A program made the translations under genes and the position numbers. The notes beneath the pieces are model-generated. The model worked only from the letters and a program-made list of their open reading frames with translations, did no database searches and was not told the DNA's origin. From Oreohelix idahoensis (Eukaryota; Mollusca; Gastropoda; Stylommatophora; Oreohelicidae), in contig JAMPIV010012246.1 of NCBI GenBank assembly GCA_024509875.1, positions 1 through 64,000 of the forward strand: 64,000 nt of DNA, read 5' to 3'. Positions 1 to 10,984 of this stretch are shown here, piece by piece; position 1 is the stretch's first letter, and each line of letters begins with the position of its first letter.

Positions 1-1483
1 CAGAATTAATTTATAGTTTACCTATTATATAGTGTTGCGACAACCATGAATTCAGCTGCTCATTAAATTTGGTGATATAATGTGAATAAAATCATACGTT
101 AGCTAAATAGCCGACATTAAACTCCAAATTTGATTGACGCATCAATGAAAAATAACCTAGATTGGTTCGGGCTATAATACTATCTTGTTGGTTAGGAGAC
201 TAAAGAACTAGTTTTTCAAACACTTTTCGAAACTGCTCTTGCCAACATCGCTGATAGAATCACTTATACTTAGTTCAAAATCCACTGTTTAAATAAGCTT
301 ATAAAGCAAACATGCTTGAAGCCTCACCATATTTTTGCTAAATAAAACCTGGAACTAATCAGATGAATTTGTCATAAAGTGCAGAATTCATTGCTAATCA
401 ACGTATCTGTTTTATTCTGAATGGTGTAAAGCTTTAACCATTCAGTATCGTTTAAGAAAATTGAAAAGTAAATTGTTTAATTTAGGCCTGCTATAATGTT
501 CCACCTGAAACATAGGGAGTCGGAGAGAAGTAAAACGGCATGGAATGGCCAAATAGTACACAGACACCTGGATGATTGATTAGAAAGAAATAATGCTGAA
601 GTGCAGAGGCGTGGTAACCATTAAGGAGGTAAATACTGGTATAAAGTATTTCAGATGAAGCTGACAGTTGGCCTAACGCTCTGAACTCAATGTTTGTGTT
701 GTATTGTGCTCAGTGTAGAACTAGAGTATCAATTAGTTATGAAGTAGAAGGTACATCCTTCTTGTTTTCAGGGACCGTGTCTTGATGGTACTGAGCAGCA
801 CCTGGTCAGAGCTTTGCTGAATCCAGAGTCGGACAGCATACTCCTTGGTCTTTTTAGCTATCAGTGAGGTGTCTCCAGAGCCCAGAGGAGAATTCGAGCA
901 GAGGAGTCCTTCCCTGCCGCCATCACGCAAGATAAGCTGATTTGGCCAGCTGAGCTCAACATTATGTCCCCTCATCTTGAAATGACTTTGTAAAAATAAC
1001 ATTCAGAGGGGAATTTAATTGTCTTAATATCAGGAACTGAGAACATCTCCAATACTAGTCCCAAAAGACAAACTATTGAAGTCATGATGACAAATACCAA
1101 CAGAGCTTGAACAAAACAAAACCAGTATTACCTCATATTACTACTACACAACTGACACACATAGGATATTTTTAATAACATATGTCACTACAATATTCAT
1201 ATTGATAAAGTCTGTACATATACTTGTAATTAAAATTGATTGTGATTCCTGGTTCCTTTGTATTTGAATCAGGACACATATACCTTTATGACAACAATGA
1301 ATACATATTGTTATTTGAAAAGTTATCAGTGACTCCTTAAGATATTCTCATAGAGTGTTATATGTATGTGAGTGTCACAGTGTTGTCAAGAGTAGTGGAT
1401 TAAATTAAATTGTTTATCTGTCTGTTGTTGTGACTTACACTTCATCATACACATACCCTAGACACATAACGTAGTCATCACAC
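1..1483 (+). repeat. Older, diverged partial LTR of the E1 family
   Basis: The stretch from about position 60 to 1483 aligns with the 3' LTR of E1 from about 7960 to 9034, with many substitutions and small indels. Shared landmarks are a TATA-like ctataatac near 170, the sequence after the polyadenylation signal (near 340-410) and the long block starting gtcttgatggtactgagcag near 780. The window starts inside it, so its left end is unknown. It stops short of the LTR terminus and joins directly to a second, much less diverged LTR copy at 1483/1484. It is older than the E1 copy next to it. It could be a truncated solo LTR or the leftover of a tandem-LTR recombination. Confidence 0.75.
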
Positions 1484-3091
1484 TTTGATATAAAAGCTTA
1501 CTGTATTATTACCCGCTTTCTTCAATGAAACGTGTGCTGTATTTCTTGGAAAAGCATTGAGAGGCCCTGCGTAATGACCTAAATTAATCCTAACATTAAT
1601 TATATTACGTTACCAAAACGAACGAACAGATGGACAAAAGGATAGCGAGAAGGGAGAGGCAGAAAGCCGAACACTAAACACGCTTCGCGCGATACGCAAA
1701 TGCTGCCATCACGCGTGTAAGTCTACATGCACTAATTTTTTTTTCAGACGGACAGTGATAAAATACACTACCCTTTCCCAGAGTTAGGTTTATAAATCAT
1801 AACAGACTCTTATTAGAAAAGATAACATTAGATGGGTTTACGGTTGAAAACATAACAGTACCCAGACAGCACATCTTCGAAACAGGAGGTAGAAGAAATT
1901 GCATATTTTGAACGCAGCCACGTAGCTCCTTTAAATTAGTATTTTTGGGTTCCTTAGGGCTTGCTGACAAATAATATGTAAAACGTTACGCAAATAGTCC
2001 AGGAATTAATAAATTATACCCAAAATAAAATATTGGGGGTGCCTGACAGCATAGTTAGTTCGAGACCACTTGTTTAAATGATCTTGATAAAGCATCAGTG
2101 CGTTGAAGCCAGCTAAAATTTTGCTCAATAAAAGCCTGGAAGATAAGCAGATGGAAATTTGTGCCAGTTTGTGCCAGAATTCATTGCTAATCAACGTATC
2201 TGTGTTATTCGTATGAATTGTGGGACAGTGGTCTTGATGGTACTGAGCAGCACCTGGTCAGAGCTTTGCTGAATCCAGAGTCGGACAGCATACTCCTTGG
2301 TCTTTTTAGCTATCAGTGAGGTGTCTCCTGAGCCCAGAGGAGAATTCGAGCAGAGGAGTCCTTTCCTGCCGCCATCACGCCAGATAAGCGAATTGGCCAG
2401 CTGAGCTCAACATTATGTCCCCTCATCTTGAACTGACTTTTTAAAATTAACATTAAGAGGGGAATTTACTTGTCTTAAAATCAGGAACTGTGAACATCTC
2501 CAATACTAGTCCCTAAAGACAAACTATTGAAGTCAGGATGACAAATACCAACAGAGCTTGAACAAAACAAAACCAGTATTACCTCATTTTACTACTACAC
2601 AACTGACACACATAGAACATTTGTAATAATATATGTCACTACAATATTCATATTAAATACATTCTGTACATAACTTGTAATTTAAATTGATTGTGAGTCC
2701 TGGTTCCCTTGTAGTTGAATCAGGACACATATTCATTCATGCCAGTAATGAATACATATTGTTATTTGAAAGTTTATCAGTGACTCTTTTAAGATATCTT
2801 TGTAGAGTGTTATATGTATGTGAGTGTCACAGTGTTGTCAAGAGTAGTGGATTAAATTAAATTGTTTATCTGTCTGTTGTTGTGACTTACACTTCACCAT
2901 ACTCATACCCTAGACACATAACGTAGCATCACACTATTCCAGAATAATTCTGACTGAGATATATAGATATGTGGTAGCAAGTAAGGTTATCTATAATACA
3001 CTACTCTTAATAGATATAGATACCTTCACAGCTGATCTCAGTCAGTACACTAAGTTCCCTATAAGTATTTATAACATCCCACTTCACCACA
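1484..3091 (+). repeat. 5' LTR of Ty3-type element E1, rearranged
   Basis: This is nearly identical to 7343-9188, ending in acttcaccaca in both copies. Two pieces of the 3' LTR are missing: its first ~170 bp (7173-7342) and an internal 241-bp segment (7910-8150), which is absent at 2053/2054. The internal gap contains the TATA-like box, so this copy probably lacks its promoter. Outside the gaps I saw only a handful of single-base differences, which points to a recent origin. The left junction runs straight into the older LTR copy, so no target duplication can be read. Confidence 0.8.
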
Positions 3092-3096
3092 TATAT

Positions 3097-3114
3097 TGGG
3101 GTCTCGCTCTTGGG
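3097..3114 (+). promoter_or_regulatory. Putative primer-binding site of E1
   Basis: Five bases after the LTR terminus lies TGGGGTCTCGCTC. It starts with TGG, as expected for pairing with a tRNA 3' CCA end; the matching tRNA would end GAGCGAGACCCCA. The position fits an LTR retrotransposon. The tRNA identity was not determined. Confidence 0.5.
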
Positions 3115-3295
3115 ATTTTGAATCTTTAACTATTAAAAATATTGGGGGTAATTCACTTCAGGGAATATAAGAATTAAAAGGTATCCTTGGGTGGAATTAA
3201 ATAAGGTTGAGCTCACGGTGCCTGTGTTGTCCATTAGATATATAGTTAGAAATTGAATTGTTGGTTAGACATTGTATAAATTTACATAATAGACA

Positions 3296-3697
3296 ATGGC
3301 GGACCTGGCCAAATTTCGATCTGCTGCGGTTCAGACTGCAAAAGAGTTAGGATTAGATGGGCAAGTTATGGTTGCCTATGTCACGACGGAATGTGACAAA
3401 TTTATTGAACGTGAAGAAAGAAGGTTTGAAGCCGAAAGAAAGTTAGAGGCTGACAAGGAAATTAAGAGGTTGCAGATTGAGGCTGAGGCTAAGAAATTGG
3501 AGGCAGAAAGAGAAGACAAAAGATTAGCTGCAGAAAGGGAAGAGAGGAGACTAGCTGCAGAAGAGAAGAAATTAGCTGCAGAAAGGGAAGAGAGGAGATT
3601 AGCTGCAGAGAGGGAAGCAGAAAAGGAGGAGAAAAGATTACAAAGGGAACATGAATTACGACTAAGGGAGTTTGAGTTTCAAGAGCTACCTAAATAG
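3296..3697 (+). CDS. E1 gag N-terminal coiled-coil fragment
   Basis: A 133-residue ORF that starts 205 bp after the LTR, the expected place for gag. The first ~40 residues look globular. The rest is a highly charged Glu/Lys/Arg/Ala coiled coil with repeated units such as REERRLAAE. The same kind of heptad-rich N-terminus opens the gag-pol ORF of E2, so it belongs to this element group. The frame closes at 3697, while the capsid-like continuation lies in another frame starting before 3697. A frameshift, probably with a small deletion, therefore separates the two halves. Function, from Ty3-type gag in general: particle assembly. Confidence 0.7.
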   Translation: MADLAKFRSAAVQTAKELGLDGQVMVAYVTTECDKFIEREERRFEAERKLEADKEIKRLQIEAEAKKLEAEREDKRLAAEREERRLAAEEKKLAAEREERRLAAEREAEKEEKRLQREHELRLREFEFQELPK

Positions 3698-5204
3698 GTA
3701 TGAACTATTAGCTACCACGTATGGGTTAGAGAGAGAAAGGTGGAGCTTAAAGTTATCTCAGGGACTTCGTGGGGCAGCTTATGAAGTTTTTGCAAAAATG
3801 AGCAGAGGTGATCAGGAAAATTATGACATGCTAAAGCAGGCTCTTTTGTTAAGGTATGAAAAGAATGCAGAGTTTTACAGGAAAAAATTTAGGAATGCTA
3901 AACTACTGTCAGGTGAAACCTATCACCAGTTCTCTGCACGAATAGAGACATACTTGGAGAAATGGACTTCTCTGGGGAAAACCCAAGATCTTAAGGAAAT
4001 GGTCCTTATAGAGCAACTAAGAGAGTCCATGGCTCCAGACCAGAGAAAGTTTCTCATGGAACAAGGTGCAGAGAGGCTGGGTGAGTTGCTAAATGTTGCT
4101 GAAAGGTATCAAGCAGCTCAAGCAGAGGTAACAGGTAATAAAAAGAAACAGGTGGATAACTTTAGGGCACCACAGAACTTTAATAAATTTGATCCTAGGG
4201 ATCAAAATAAAGGTAAGCACCAATTTGATAGGCCACGGTATGAAAATAAAAATAAATTCCCACAATTCGATGAAAGGAAATATAATGAAAGAAAATCTTT
4301 CAACCAAGGAAAAAGGTGGTGTAAGAATTGTCAGATGGACAATCATGACACTGACCGTTGCAGAAGGAAACCTGTGTATATGGCAACCCTTCAGGTCAGG
4401 TCGACCTCAAGACAGGAGGAGGATATTATGTTAGATACCACTCCAGAAGAGATGAGGAAGGCACAGGCTGGGGATAAAACACTCAAGCCTTGTTTCAGAA
4501 AATTGTCAACTTGTCATACAACTCCAGGCAAGGGAGATTTTTACATGAAAAACAAGTTGATGTATAGGAAGACTGGAGCTAGATCCCATGGTCACGGACA
4601 GCTGGTTCTTCCAAAAAGATACAGGACAGAATTAATAAGGAGCCTACATGTGAAACCAGATGGGGACCATGAGAAGATAGGTACCATTATTCAAAAGGTG
4701 GCTCACAATTATTATTGGCCCAAAGCAAGATGGGACATTGAAAATTTTGTAGAAAGGTGTAGCATAGCACATGAGGGAACACCCACAAGTGGGAACATGG
4801 ATCAGGACCTGGACACGCCCCGGAGCAAAATTAGGCCTGATAATAAAAAGAAAAATAGATTTGATAAAGTGGACCAAATGGAATGGGAAGCCCCTTTTCA
4901 CGGACAAGCTTCACTTAACTGTTTTACAATGGCCACTATGCGGAGAGTGCAAAAGGATGTCTTACCCCAGGATAAGCCGACAATCCCTCAATCGGACTTA
5001 AACAAACTGGAGGAAGAGGATGTAGAGAGGAAATCTCTCATCAAGAATTTTAAGAGGGGAGAAAGCCCCAAAAGAAAAATTGGTAGCGGTCGTTTTGTGA
5101 ATGATAATTCTGGGAGGAAAAATCATCACTATAAAGCTTCGAGTGGAAGAGACCATACCGGTGCATGGACAAATAGGTCCACACAATTAAAGGTCCATAT
5201 GTAG
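3672..5204 (+). pseudogene. E1 gag capsid-like domain, zinc knuckle and broken integrase start
   Basis: A 510-residue open frame. Residues ~1-155 resemble the capsid (SCAN-like) region of Ty3/gypsy gag (pattern YLNRYE...RGAAYEVF...YRKKF...F..R...YL.KW). A basic Asn/Lys-rich stretch follows, then a CCHC knuckle, CKNCQMDNHDTDRC, near residue 217. Residues ~320-365 look like the HHCC zinc-binding domain of integrase, but the second cysteine pair is incomplete (CSIA instead of CxxC). The following ~140 residues match nothing I recognise. No DSG or DTG protease motif and no DDE integrase core are visible, so the region has suffered deletion. The frame ends at 5204, just where the integrase C-terminal region opens in another frame. 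Confidence 0.7.
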
Positions 5205-5206
5205 CT

Positions 5207-7105
5207 TTGTTAAGAACGTGGACTGATGAAAAGGCAGAGGAAAACATTACATCTTCATACCAATATGTGAATGAGCTGACCACTCGGTTGAAAACTGGCT
5301 GGAAACTTGCCAATGAAAATTTGAAACAAGCCAGGAAGAAACATGCTGCCTATTATAACAGGAAGGCGAAAGACAGAGATTTGGCTGTGGGAGAGAAAGT
5401 ACTACTTCTTTTGCCCGGGAGTCAGAATAAGTTACAAATTGGATGGCAGGGTCCATATACAGTTTTAGAGAAAGTGTCTAGAACAAATTATAAGATAGAT
5501 AAGAAGGGGAAAGAAAAAATCTATCATGTGAATCTCCTGAAGAAATATTTGGAAAGAGAACATCAGGAAGAGACACACTTGTTGACCTTGTCCATCGCCA
5601 TGGAGATGAAAAAGGAACCACTTTCATCATTTGAATATCCATTACACCCCTGTGAGACAGCAGCACAGGTGAAAATCAGTACACATTTAACGAAAACTCA
5701 GAAAGAGAGAGTGCAACAGGTTCTAAATAATCATGCAGAGGTGTTAACAGACCGACCAGGGCATACAAACCTATTGGAATATGATATGAAACTCATAGAC
5801 TCCACACCTGTCTGTATGAAACCATATTCGATTCCGTTTGCTAAGGAAAAAGCTTTGAAGGAAGAGATAGACTATCTGTTGAAGGAAGGAATTATTTCGC
5901 ACAGTGAGTCTTCGTATAGTTCCGGGGTGGTACTCTTAAGGAAGCCCTCTGGAGAACATAGACTCTGTATAGATTACAGGAGACTGAATGCTATTACAGA
6001 AGGACAGGTGGATCCATTGCCGGATACAAATCAGCTGTTTGCCAGACTAAATACAGCTAAATATTTCTCAAAAGTGGATCTGAGTAAAGGATACTATCAG
6101 ATTCCAGTAAAGCCTGAGGTTAGACCATACCTAGCTTTTAGTACCTCAGAAGGACACTATGAGTTTAATAGATTGCCATTTGGATTGAAGAATGCGCCTA
6201 GTGTCTTCTCTAGAATGATGAGAAAATTATTGGATCCTCTGAATAATCCCTGTATAACAAATTTTATGGATGATATCCTTATAGCAACAGAAACATTTGA
6301 GGAACACATTGACTCTCTGAACATGCTGTTTACTCGACTTAGGGAGGCAAATTTAACAGCCCGACCAACCAAATGTTGCGTTGGATGTAAAGAATTGGAA
6401 TTTTTGGGACACACAGTTTATCAGGGAAACATGACCCCTGACCCAAAGAATTTAGAGAAACTACAGAAAGCCCCGAGACCACAAACCAAGAAGGACGTGA
6501 GATCCTTTGTCTCATTATGTGGTTTCTACCAGAAGTATATCAAGAACTTTAATTCCATATGTGCACCGTTAACTGAATTGACACGTAAAGGACTTCCAGA
6601 TCGCATTACATGGACACCACAATGTGAAATGACTTACCAAGAGTTGAAGGAAAAGCTCACAAGTAAACCCATTTTGAAATTACCTGACTTAAGTCAAGAA
6701 TTCATAGTAAGGACGGATGCAAGTAATATTGGGTTAGGTGCAACTTTACTACAGAAATCAGATGCATTGGATGGGGAATTAAGCCCAGTGGCATATGCTA
6801 GCAGAAAGTTGAATAAAGCTGAAATCAACTACTCAACTATCGAAAAAGAATGTCTTGCAGTAATATGGGCAATAAAGAAATTCAATATTTATCTATATGG
6901 GAAGGCATTTAAGTTGCAAACTGACCACAAACCTTTATCGTTTTTAGCACAGGCTAAGCATGAGAACTCTAGGTTACTCCGATGGTCTTTGCTTCTGGCT
7001 CCATATAATTTTAGCATTGAATATATATCTGGAAAAACCAATCTGGGAGCGGATTTTTTAAGCCGCCATCCGTGTGATGAGAATCACCGTAAACCCCAGA
7101 AATAA
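5207..7105 (+). CDS. pol: E1 pol: integrase C-terminus, reverse transcriptase, RNase H
   Basis: A 632-residue ORF. Residues ~1-125 are the integrase C-terminal region with a GPY/F module (GWQGPYTVLEKVSRTNYKID) and HVNLLKKY. The reverse transcriptase follows: LCIDYRRLN (~250), FSKVDLSKGYYQIP (~285), LPFGLKNAPSVF (~325) and the catalytic FMDDIL (~353), a variant of YxDD. RNase H spans ~490-590 with RTDAS, EKECLAV and TDHKPL supplying the acidic residues, then a GKTNLGADFLSR tail. Integrase sequence therefore precedes RT, as in Gmr1-type Ty3/gypsy elements. The frame may open slightly upstream of 5207, since GPYVALL-type sequence precedes the first Met. Without an integrase core this copy cannot integrate by itself. 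Confidence 0.9.
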   Translation: MLRTWTDEKAEENITSSYQYVNELTTRLKTGWKLANENLKQARKKHAAYYNRKAKDRDLAVGEKVLLLLPGSQNKLQIGWQGPYTVLEKVSRTNYKIDKKGKEKIYHVNLLKKYLEREHQEETHLLTLSIAMEMKKEPLSSFEYPLHPCETAAQVKISTHLTKTQKERVQQVLNNHAEVLTDRPGHTNLLEYDMKLIDSTPVCMKPYSIPFAKEKALKEEIDYLLKEGIISHSESSYSSGVVLLRKPSGEHRLCIDYRRLNAITEGQVDPLPDTNQLFARLNTAKYFSKVDLSKGYYQIPVKPEVRPYLAFSTSEGHYEFNRLPFGLKNAPSVFSRMMRKLLDPLNNPCITNFMDDILIATETFEEHIDSLNMLFTRLREANLTARPTKCCVGCKELEFLGHTVYQGNMTPDPKNLEKLQKAPRPQTKKDVRSFVSLCGFYQKYIKNFNSICAPLTELTRKGLPDRITWTPQCEMTYQELKEKLTSKPILKLPDLSQEFIVRTDASNIGLGATLLQKSDALDGELSPVAYASRKLNKAEINYSTIEKECLAVIWAIKKFNIYLYGKAFKLQTDHKPLSFLAQAKHENSRLLRWSLLLAPYNFSIEYISGKTNLGADFLSRHPCDENHRKPQK

Positions 7106-7161
7106 TAATAAATTTCTCTATGTGTATATAGAATAAAGGACTGACATATAATGTCTGTTTT

Positions 7162-7172
7162 AAGAGGGGAGG
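7162..7172 (+). promoter_or_regulatory. Polypurine tract of E1
   Basis: AAGAGGGGAGG sits directly before TGTCATGA, the proposed start of the 3' LTR. It is the plus-strand priming site expected in an LTR element. E2 has a related GGGAGGTG at the same relative place. Confidence 0.7.
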
Positions 7173-9188
7173 TGTCATGAAATATTCTAATCCACATATA
7201 TAAATTATTAGGTAAATATGAAGCCTAACAAATAAAATTAATAAAGAGAAGAGCAATGGTAAAATGACAGTGCTGTCACAAGGAATGTACTCGAAATCCC
7301 CCTTGTTTTCTGCTTCGTCTGCAAATTGTAACGCTTTCACGTTGATATAAAAGCTTACTGTATTATTACCCGCTTTCTTCAATGAAACGTGTGCTGTATT
7401 TCTTGGAAAAGCATTGAGAGGCCCTGCGTAATGACCTAAATTAATCCTAACATTAATTATATTACGTTACCAAAACGAACGAACAGATGGACAAAAGGAT
7501 AGCGAGAAGGGAGAGGCAGAAAGCCGAACACTAAACACGCTTCGCGCGATACGCAAATGCTGCCATCACGCGTGTAAGTCTACATGCACTAATTTTTTTT
7601 CAGACGGACAGTGATAAAATACACTACCCTTTCCCAGAGTTAGGTTTATAAATCATAACAGACTCTTATTAGAAAAGATAACATTAGATGGGTTTACGGT
7701 TGAAAACATAACAGTACCCAGACAGCACATCTTCGAAACAGGAGGTAGAAGAAATTGCATATTTTGAACGCAGCCACGTAGCTCCTTTAAATTAGTATTT
7801 TTGGGTTCCTTAGGGCTTGCTGACAAATAATATGTAAAACGTTACGCAAATAGTCCAGGAATTAATAAATTATACCCAAAATAAAATATTGGGGGTGCCT
7901 GACAGCATAAAATCATTTCTGCTCATAAGATTTTTTTTTAACGTGTTTGAAAAAAATTTACGTTACAGAAATAGCCTACCATGTAAACTCCAAATTGATT
8001 GGAGCGCAACAAATGAAAGCCTAACCACGATTGGTCGGGCTATAAATACTATCTTGGTTGTTAGGGGAGACGGGAAAAGATAACATTTTTTCAAACACTT
8101 GTCGAAACGTGGCTCATTGGCCAGTCTCGCTGATATACACACTTGGGAGCGTTAGTTCGAGACCACTTGTTTAAATGATCTTGATAAAGCATCAGTGCGT
8201 TGAAGCCAGCTAAAATTTTGCTCAATAAAAGCCTGGAAGATAAGCAGATGGAAATTTGTGCCAGTTTGTGCCAGAATTCATTGCTAATCAACGTATCTGT
8301 GTTATTCGTATGAATTGTGGGACAGTGGTCTTGATGGTACTGAGCAGCACCTGGTCAGAGCTTTGCTGAATCCAGAGTCGGACAGCATACTCCTTGGTCT
8401 TTTTAGCTATCAGTGAGGTGTCTCCTGAGCCCAGAGGAGAATTCGAGCAGAGGAGTCCTTTCCTGCCGCCATCACGCCAGATAAGCGAATTGGCCAGCTG
8501 AGCTCAACATTATGTCCCCTCATCTTGAACTGACTTTTTAAAATTAACATTAAGAGGGGAATTTACTTGTCTTAAAATCAGGAACTGTGAACATCTCCAA
8601 TACTAGTCCCTAAAGACAAACTATTGAAGTCATGATGACAAATACCAACAGAGCTTGAACAAAACAAAACCAGTATTACCTCATTTTACTACTACACAAC
8701 TGACACACATAGAACATTTGTAATAATATATGTCACTACAATATTCATATTAGATACATTCTGTACATAACTTGTAATTTAAATTGATTGTGATTCCTGG
8801 TTCCCTTGTAGTTGAATCAGGACACATATTCATTCATGCCAGTAATGAATACATATTGTTATTTGAAAGTTTATCAGTGACTCTTTTAAGATATCTTTGT
8901 AGAGTGTTATATGTATGTGAGTGTCACAGTGTTGTCAAGAGTAGTGGATTAAATTAAATTGTTTATCTGTCTGTTGTTGTGACTTACACTTCACCATACT
9001 CATACCCTAGACACATAACGTAGCATCACACTATTCCAGAATAATTCTGACTGAGATATATAGATATGTGGTAGCAAGTAAGGTTATCTATAATACACTA
9101 CTCTTAATAGATATAGATACCTTCACAGCTGATCTCAGTCAGTACACTAAGTTCCCTATAAGTATTTATAACATCCCACTTCACCACA
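7173..9188 (+). repeat. 3' LTR of E1
   Basis: About 2.0 kb, from TGTCATGA after the polypurine tract to CTTCACCACA, so it has TG...CA ends. The right end is fixed by comparison with the 5' LTR (end at 3091). The left end rests on the polypurine tract alone, because the 5' copy lacks that part. It holds a TATA-like tataaata at 8041-8048 and AATAAA at 8224-8229, a plausible U3/R arrangement. The length is large for a Ty3-type LTR. Confidence 0.8.
8041..8048 (+). promoter_or_regulatory. TATA-like box in E1 3' LTR
   Basis: TATAAATA lies ~180 bp before the AATAAA at 8224. A related ctataatac is present in the older LTR near 170, but the box is deleted from the E1 5' LTR. It is inferred to be the element's promoter by position only. 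Confidence 0.45.
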
Positions 9189-9357
9189 GTGGGCGAAAAG
9201 AAGCTTTTACAACAAGCAGAAGGGAAACGAACGTGACGAAAGAAACATCAGGCATAAAGAGCGGCTGAACACTATCATGTGATGGGGCGCATTCTCATAG
9301 TCAGTAATGTCTGGTGGGCTACATATATACGGTGAAAAGCAATACTGATCATACATC

Positions 9358-9618
9358 GAAGTCTTCAGACTTCGCATAGGCCACAACAGATTGGGATACC
9401 ACCTACTCAACAAGTTAAAGATAGAAACTACTGATGAGTGTGACTGTGACACTGATAAAATGACTGCTGAACATCTACTTCAAAGATGCCCAACATATGA
9501 GGAACAGATAAAGCACATATGGCCATCACCAGTACCAAGCCTGGAGAAAATCTACGGAGATACCAACAGTCTCAAGCTGAACACTGCTTTCTTTGAACAT
9601 ATTCAAGTTGACATCTGA
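9358..9618 (+). pseudogene. LINE RNase H / C-terminal tail fragment
   Basis: The frame reads VFRLRIGHNRLGYHLLNKL, then a cysteine cluster (CDCDTD), TAEHLLQRCPTYEEQ and a terminal stop at 9618. This is the familiar end of Jockey/I-type non-LTR retrotransposons, where the RNase H domain is followed by a GHxxL...C.C...EHLLxxCP motif. Only the last ~87 residues remain, consistent with 5' truncation. It lies just outside the E1 3' LTR. LINE A (31.3-34.9 kb) is a possible relative, but its own tail is missing, so they cannot be compared here. Confidence 0.7.
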
Positions 9619-9945
9619 GGGTCAACGAGGACGATAAGCCTACACACGTTTGCAAGCGTTTAAATATTATTGTAAGAAAATTTATCGATACAGTACGACA
9701 CGAAAATAGGCACAAATAACTAAATATAATCCTAATTAAGAACAACATTTGGTATTTGTTCGTCGTAGTTCAATATTTTTATTGATTTTTTCCCCACGAT
9801 TTCTCGCGGAACCCCTGAAGATGAATTACGGAACCCCAGGGTTCTGTGGAATACTGGGTGAGAAACATTGGCTTAGAGAGTTCAATTGAAAAATAATTTG
9901 ACTTGCGTGTAATAATTGCATGTGAAGTTTTCCAGAAAGTTCTAA

Positions 9946-10800
9946 TTGGTTAAGTGAGGTCTCGTCTCATAAGGGGTAAAGTGAGATCTCGTCTCATAAG
10001 TGGTTAAGTGAAGTCTCGTCTCATAAGTGGTTAAGTGAGGTCTAGTCTCATAAGCGGTTAAGTGAGGTCTCGTCTCTTAAGTGGTTAAGTGAGGTCTCGT
10101 CTAATAAGTGGTTAAGTGAGGTTTCGTCTCATAAGTGGCTAAGTGAGGTATCGTCTCATAAGTGGTTAAGTGAGGTCTCGTCTAATAAGTGGTTAAGTGA
10201 GGTTTCGTCTCATAAGTGGCTAAGTGAGGTATCGTCTCATAAGTGGTTAAGTGAGGTCTCGTCTCATAAGTGGTTAAGTGAGGTCTCGTCTCATAAGTGT
10301 TTACTCGGGTCTCGACTTATAAGTGGTTAACTGGGGTCTCGAGTTATAAGTGGTTAACTTGGTTGTCGTCCCATAAATGGTTAACTGGGGTCTCGACTTA
10401 TAAGTGGTTAACTGGGGTCGGAACTCATAAGTGGTTAACTGGAGTCGGAACTTATAAGTGGTTAACTGGGGTCGGAACTCATAAGTGGTTAATTGGGATC
10501 TCTTCTCATAAGTGGTTAACTGGGTCTCGACTCATAAGTGATTAACTGAGTCTCGACTCATAAGTGGTTAACTGGGTCTCGACTCATAAGTAGTCAGCTG
10601 GGTCTCGATCATAAGTGGTTAAAGGGTCTCGACTCATAAGTGGTTAACTGGGTCTCGACACATATGTAGTTAACTGATGTCTCGACTCATAAGTGGTTGA
10701 CTGGGGTATCAACTTATAGGTGGTTAACTGAGGTCATGACTTAAAGTGGATAACTGGGGTCTACATTCAAAATTGGTTAACTAGAGACATGCCTCATAAG
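9946..10800. repeat. 27-bp minisatellite, about 31 copies
   Basis: Tandem copies of a 27-bp unit of the form ataagtggttaagtgagg plus tctcgtctc. The left part uses the aagtgaggtctcgtctc variant; from ~10300 a second variant (aactggggtctcgactt) takes over. An 81-bp trimer (three distinguishable units) occurs twice in a row near 10100-10260, showing higher-order amplification. Because 27 is a multiple of three, one frame stays open for stretches and reads repeated KWLTGV-type peptides; I regard this as a by-product. Confidence 0.9.
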
Positions 10801-10802
10801 TG

Positions 10803-10984
<182 letters not shown>

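Noticed and set aside
733..1002. 89-codon minus-strand frame
   Set aside because: Lies inside an LTR; the homologous LTR copies do not keep it open.
10297..10545. 82-codon frame of repeated KWLTGV peptides
   Set aside because: It arises because the 27-bp minisatellite unit is a multiple of three; it has no start context, is not kept open over the full array and resembles no protein.
9950..10800. CRISPR-like array
   Set aside because: Units are contiguous 27-mers without spacers, and the context is eukaryotic.
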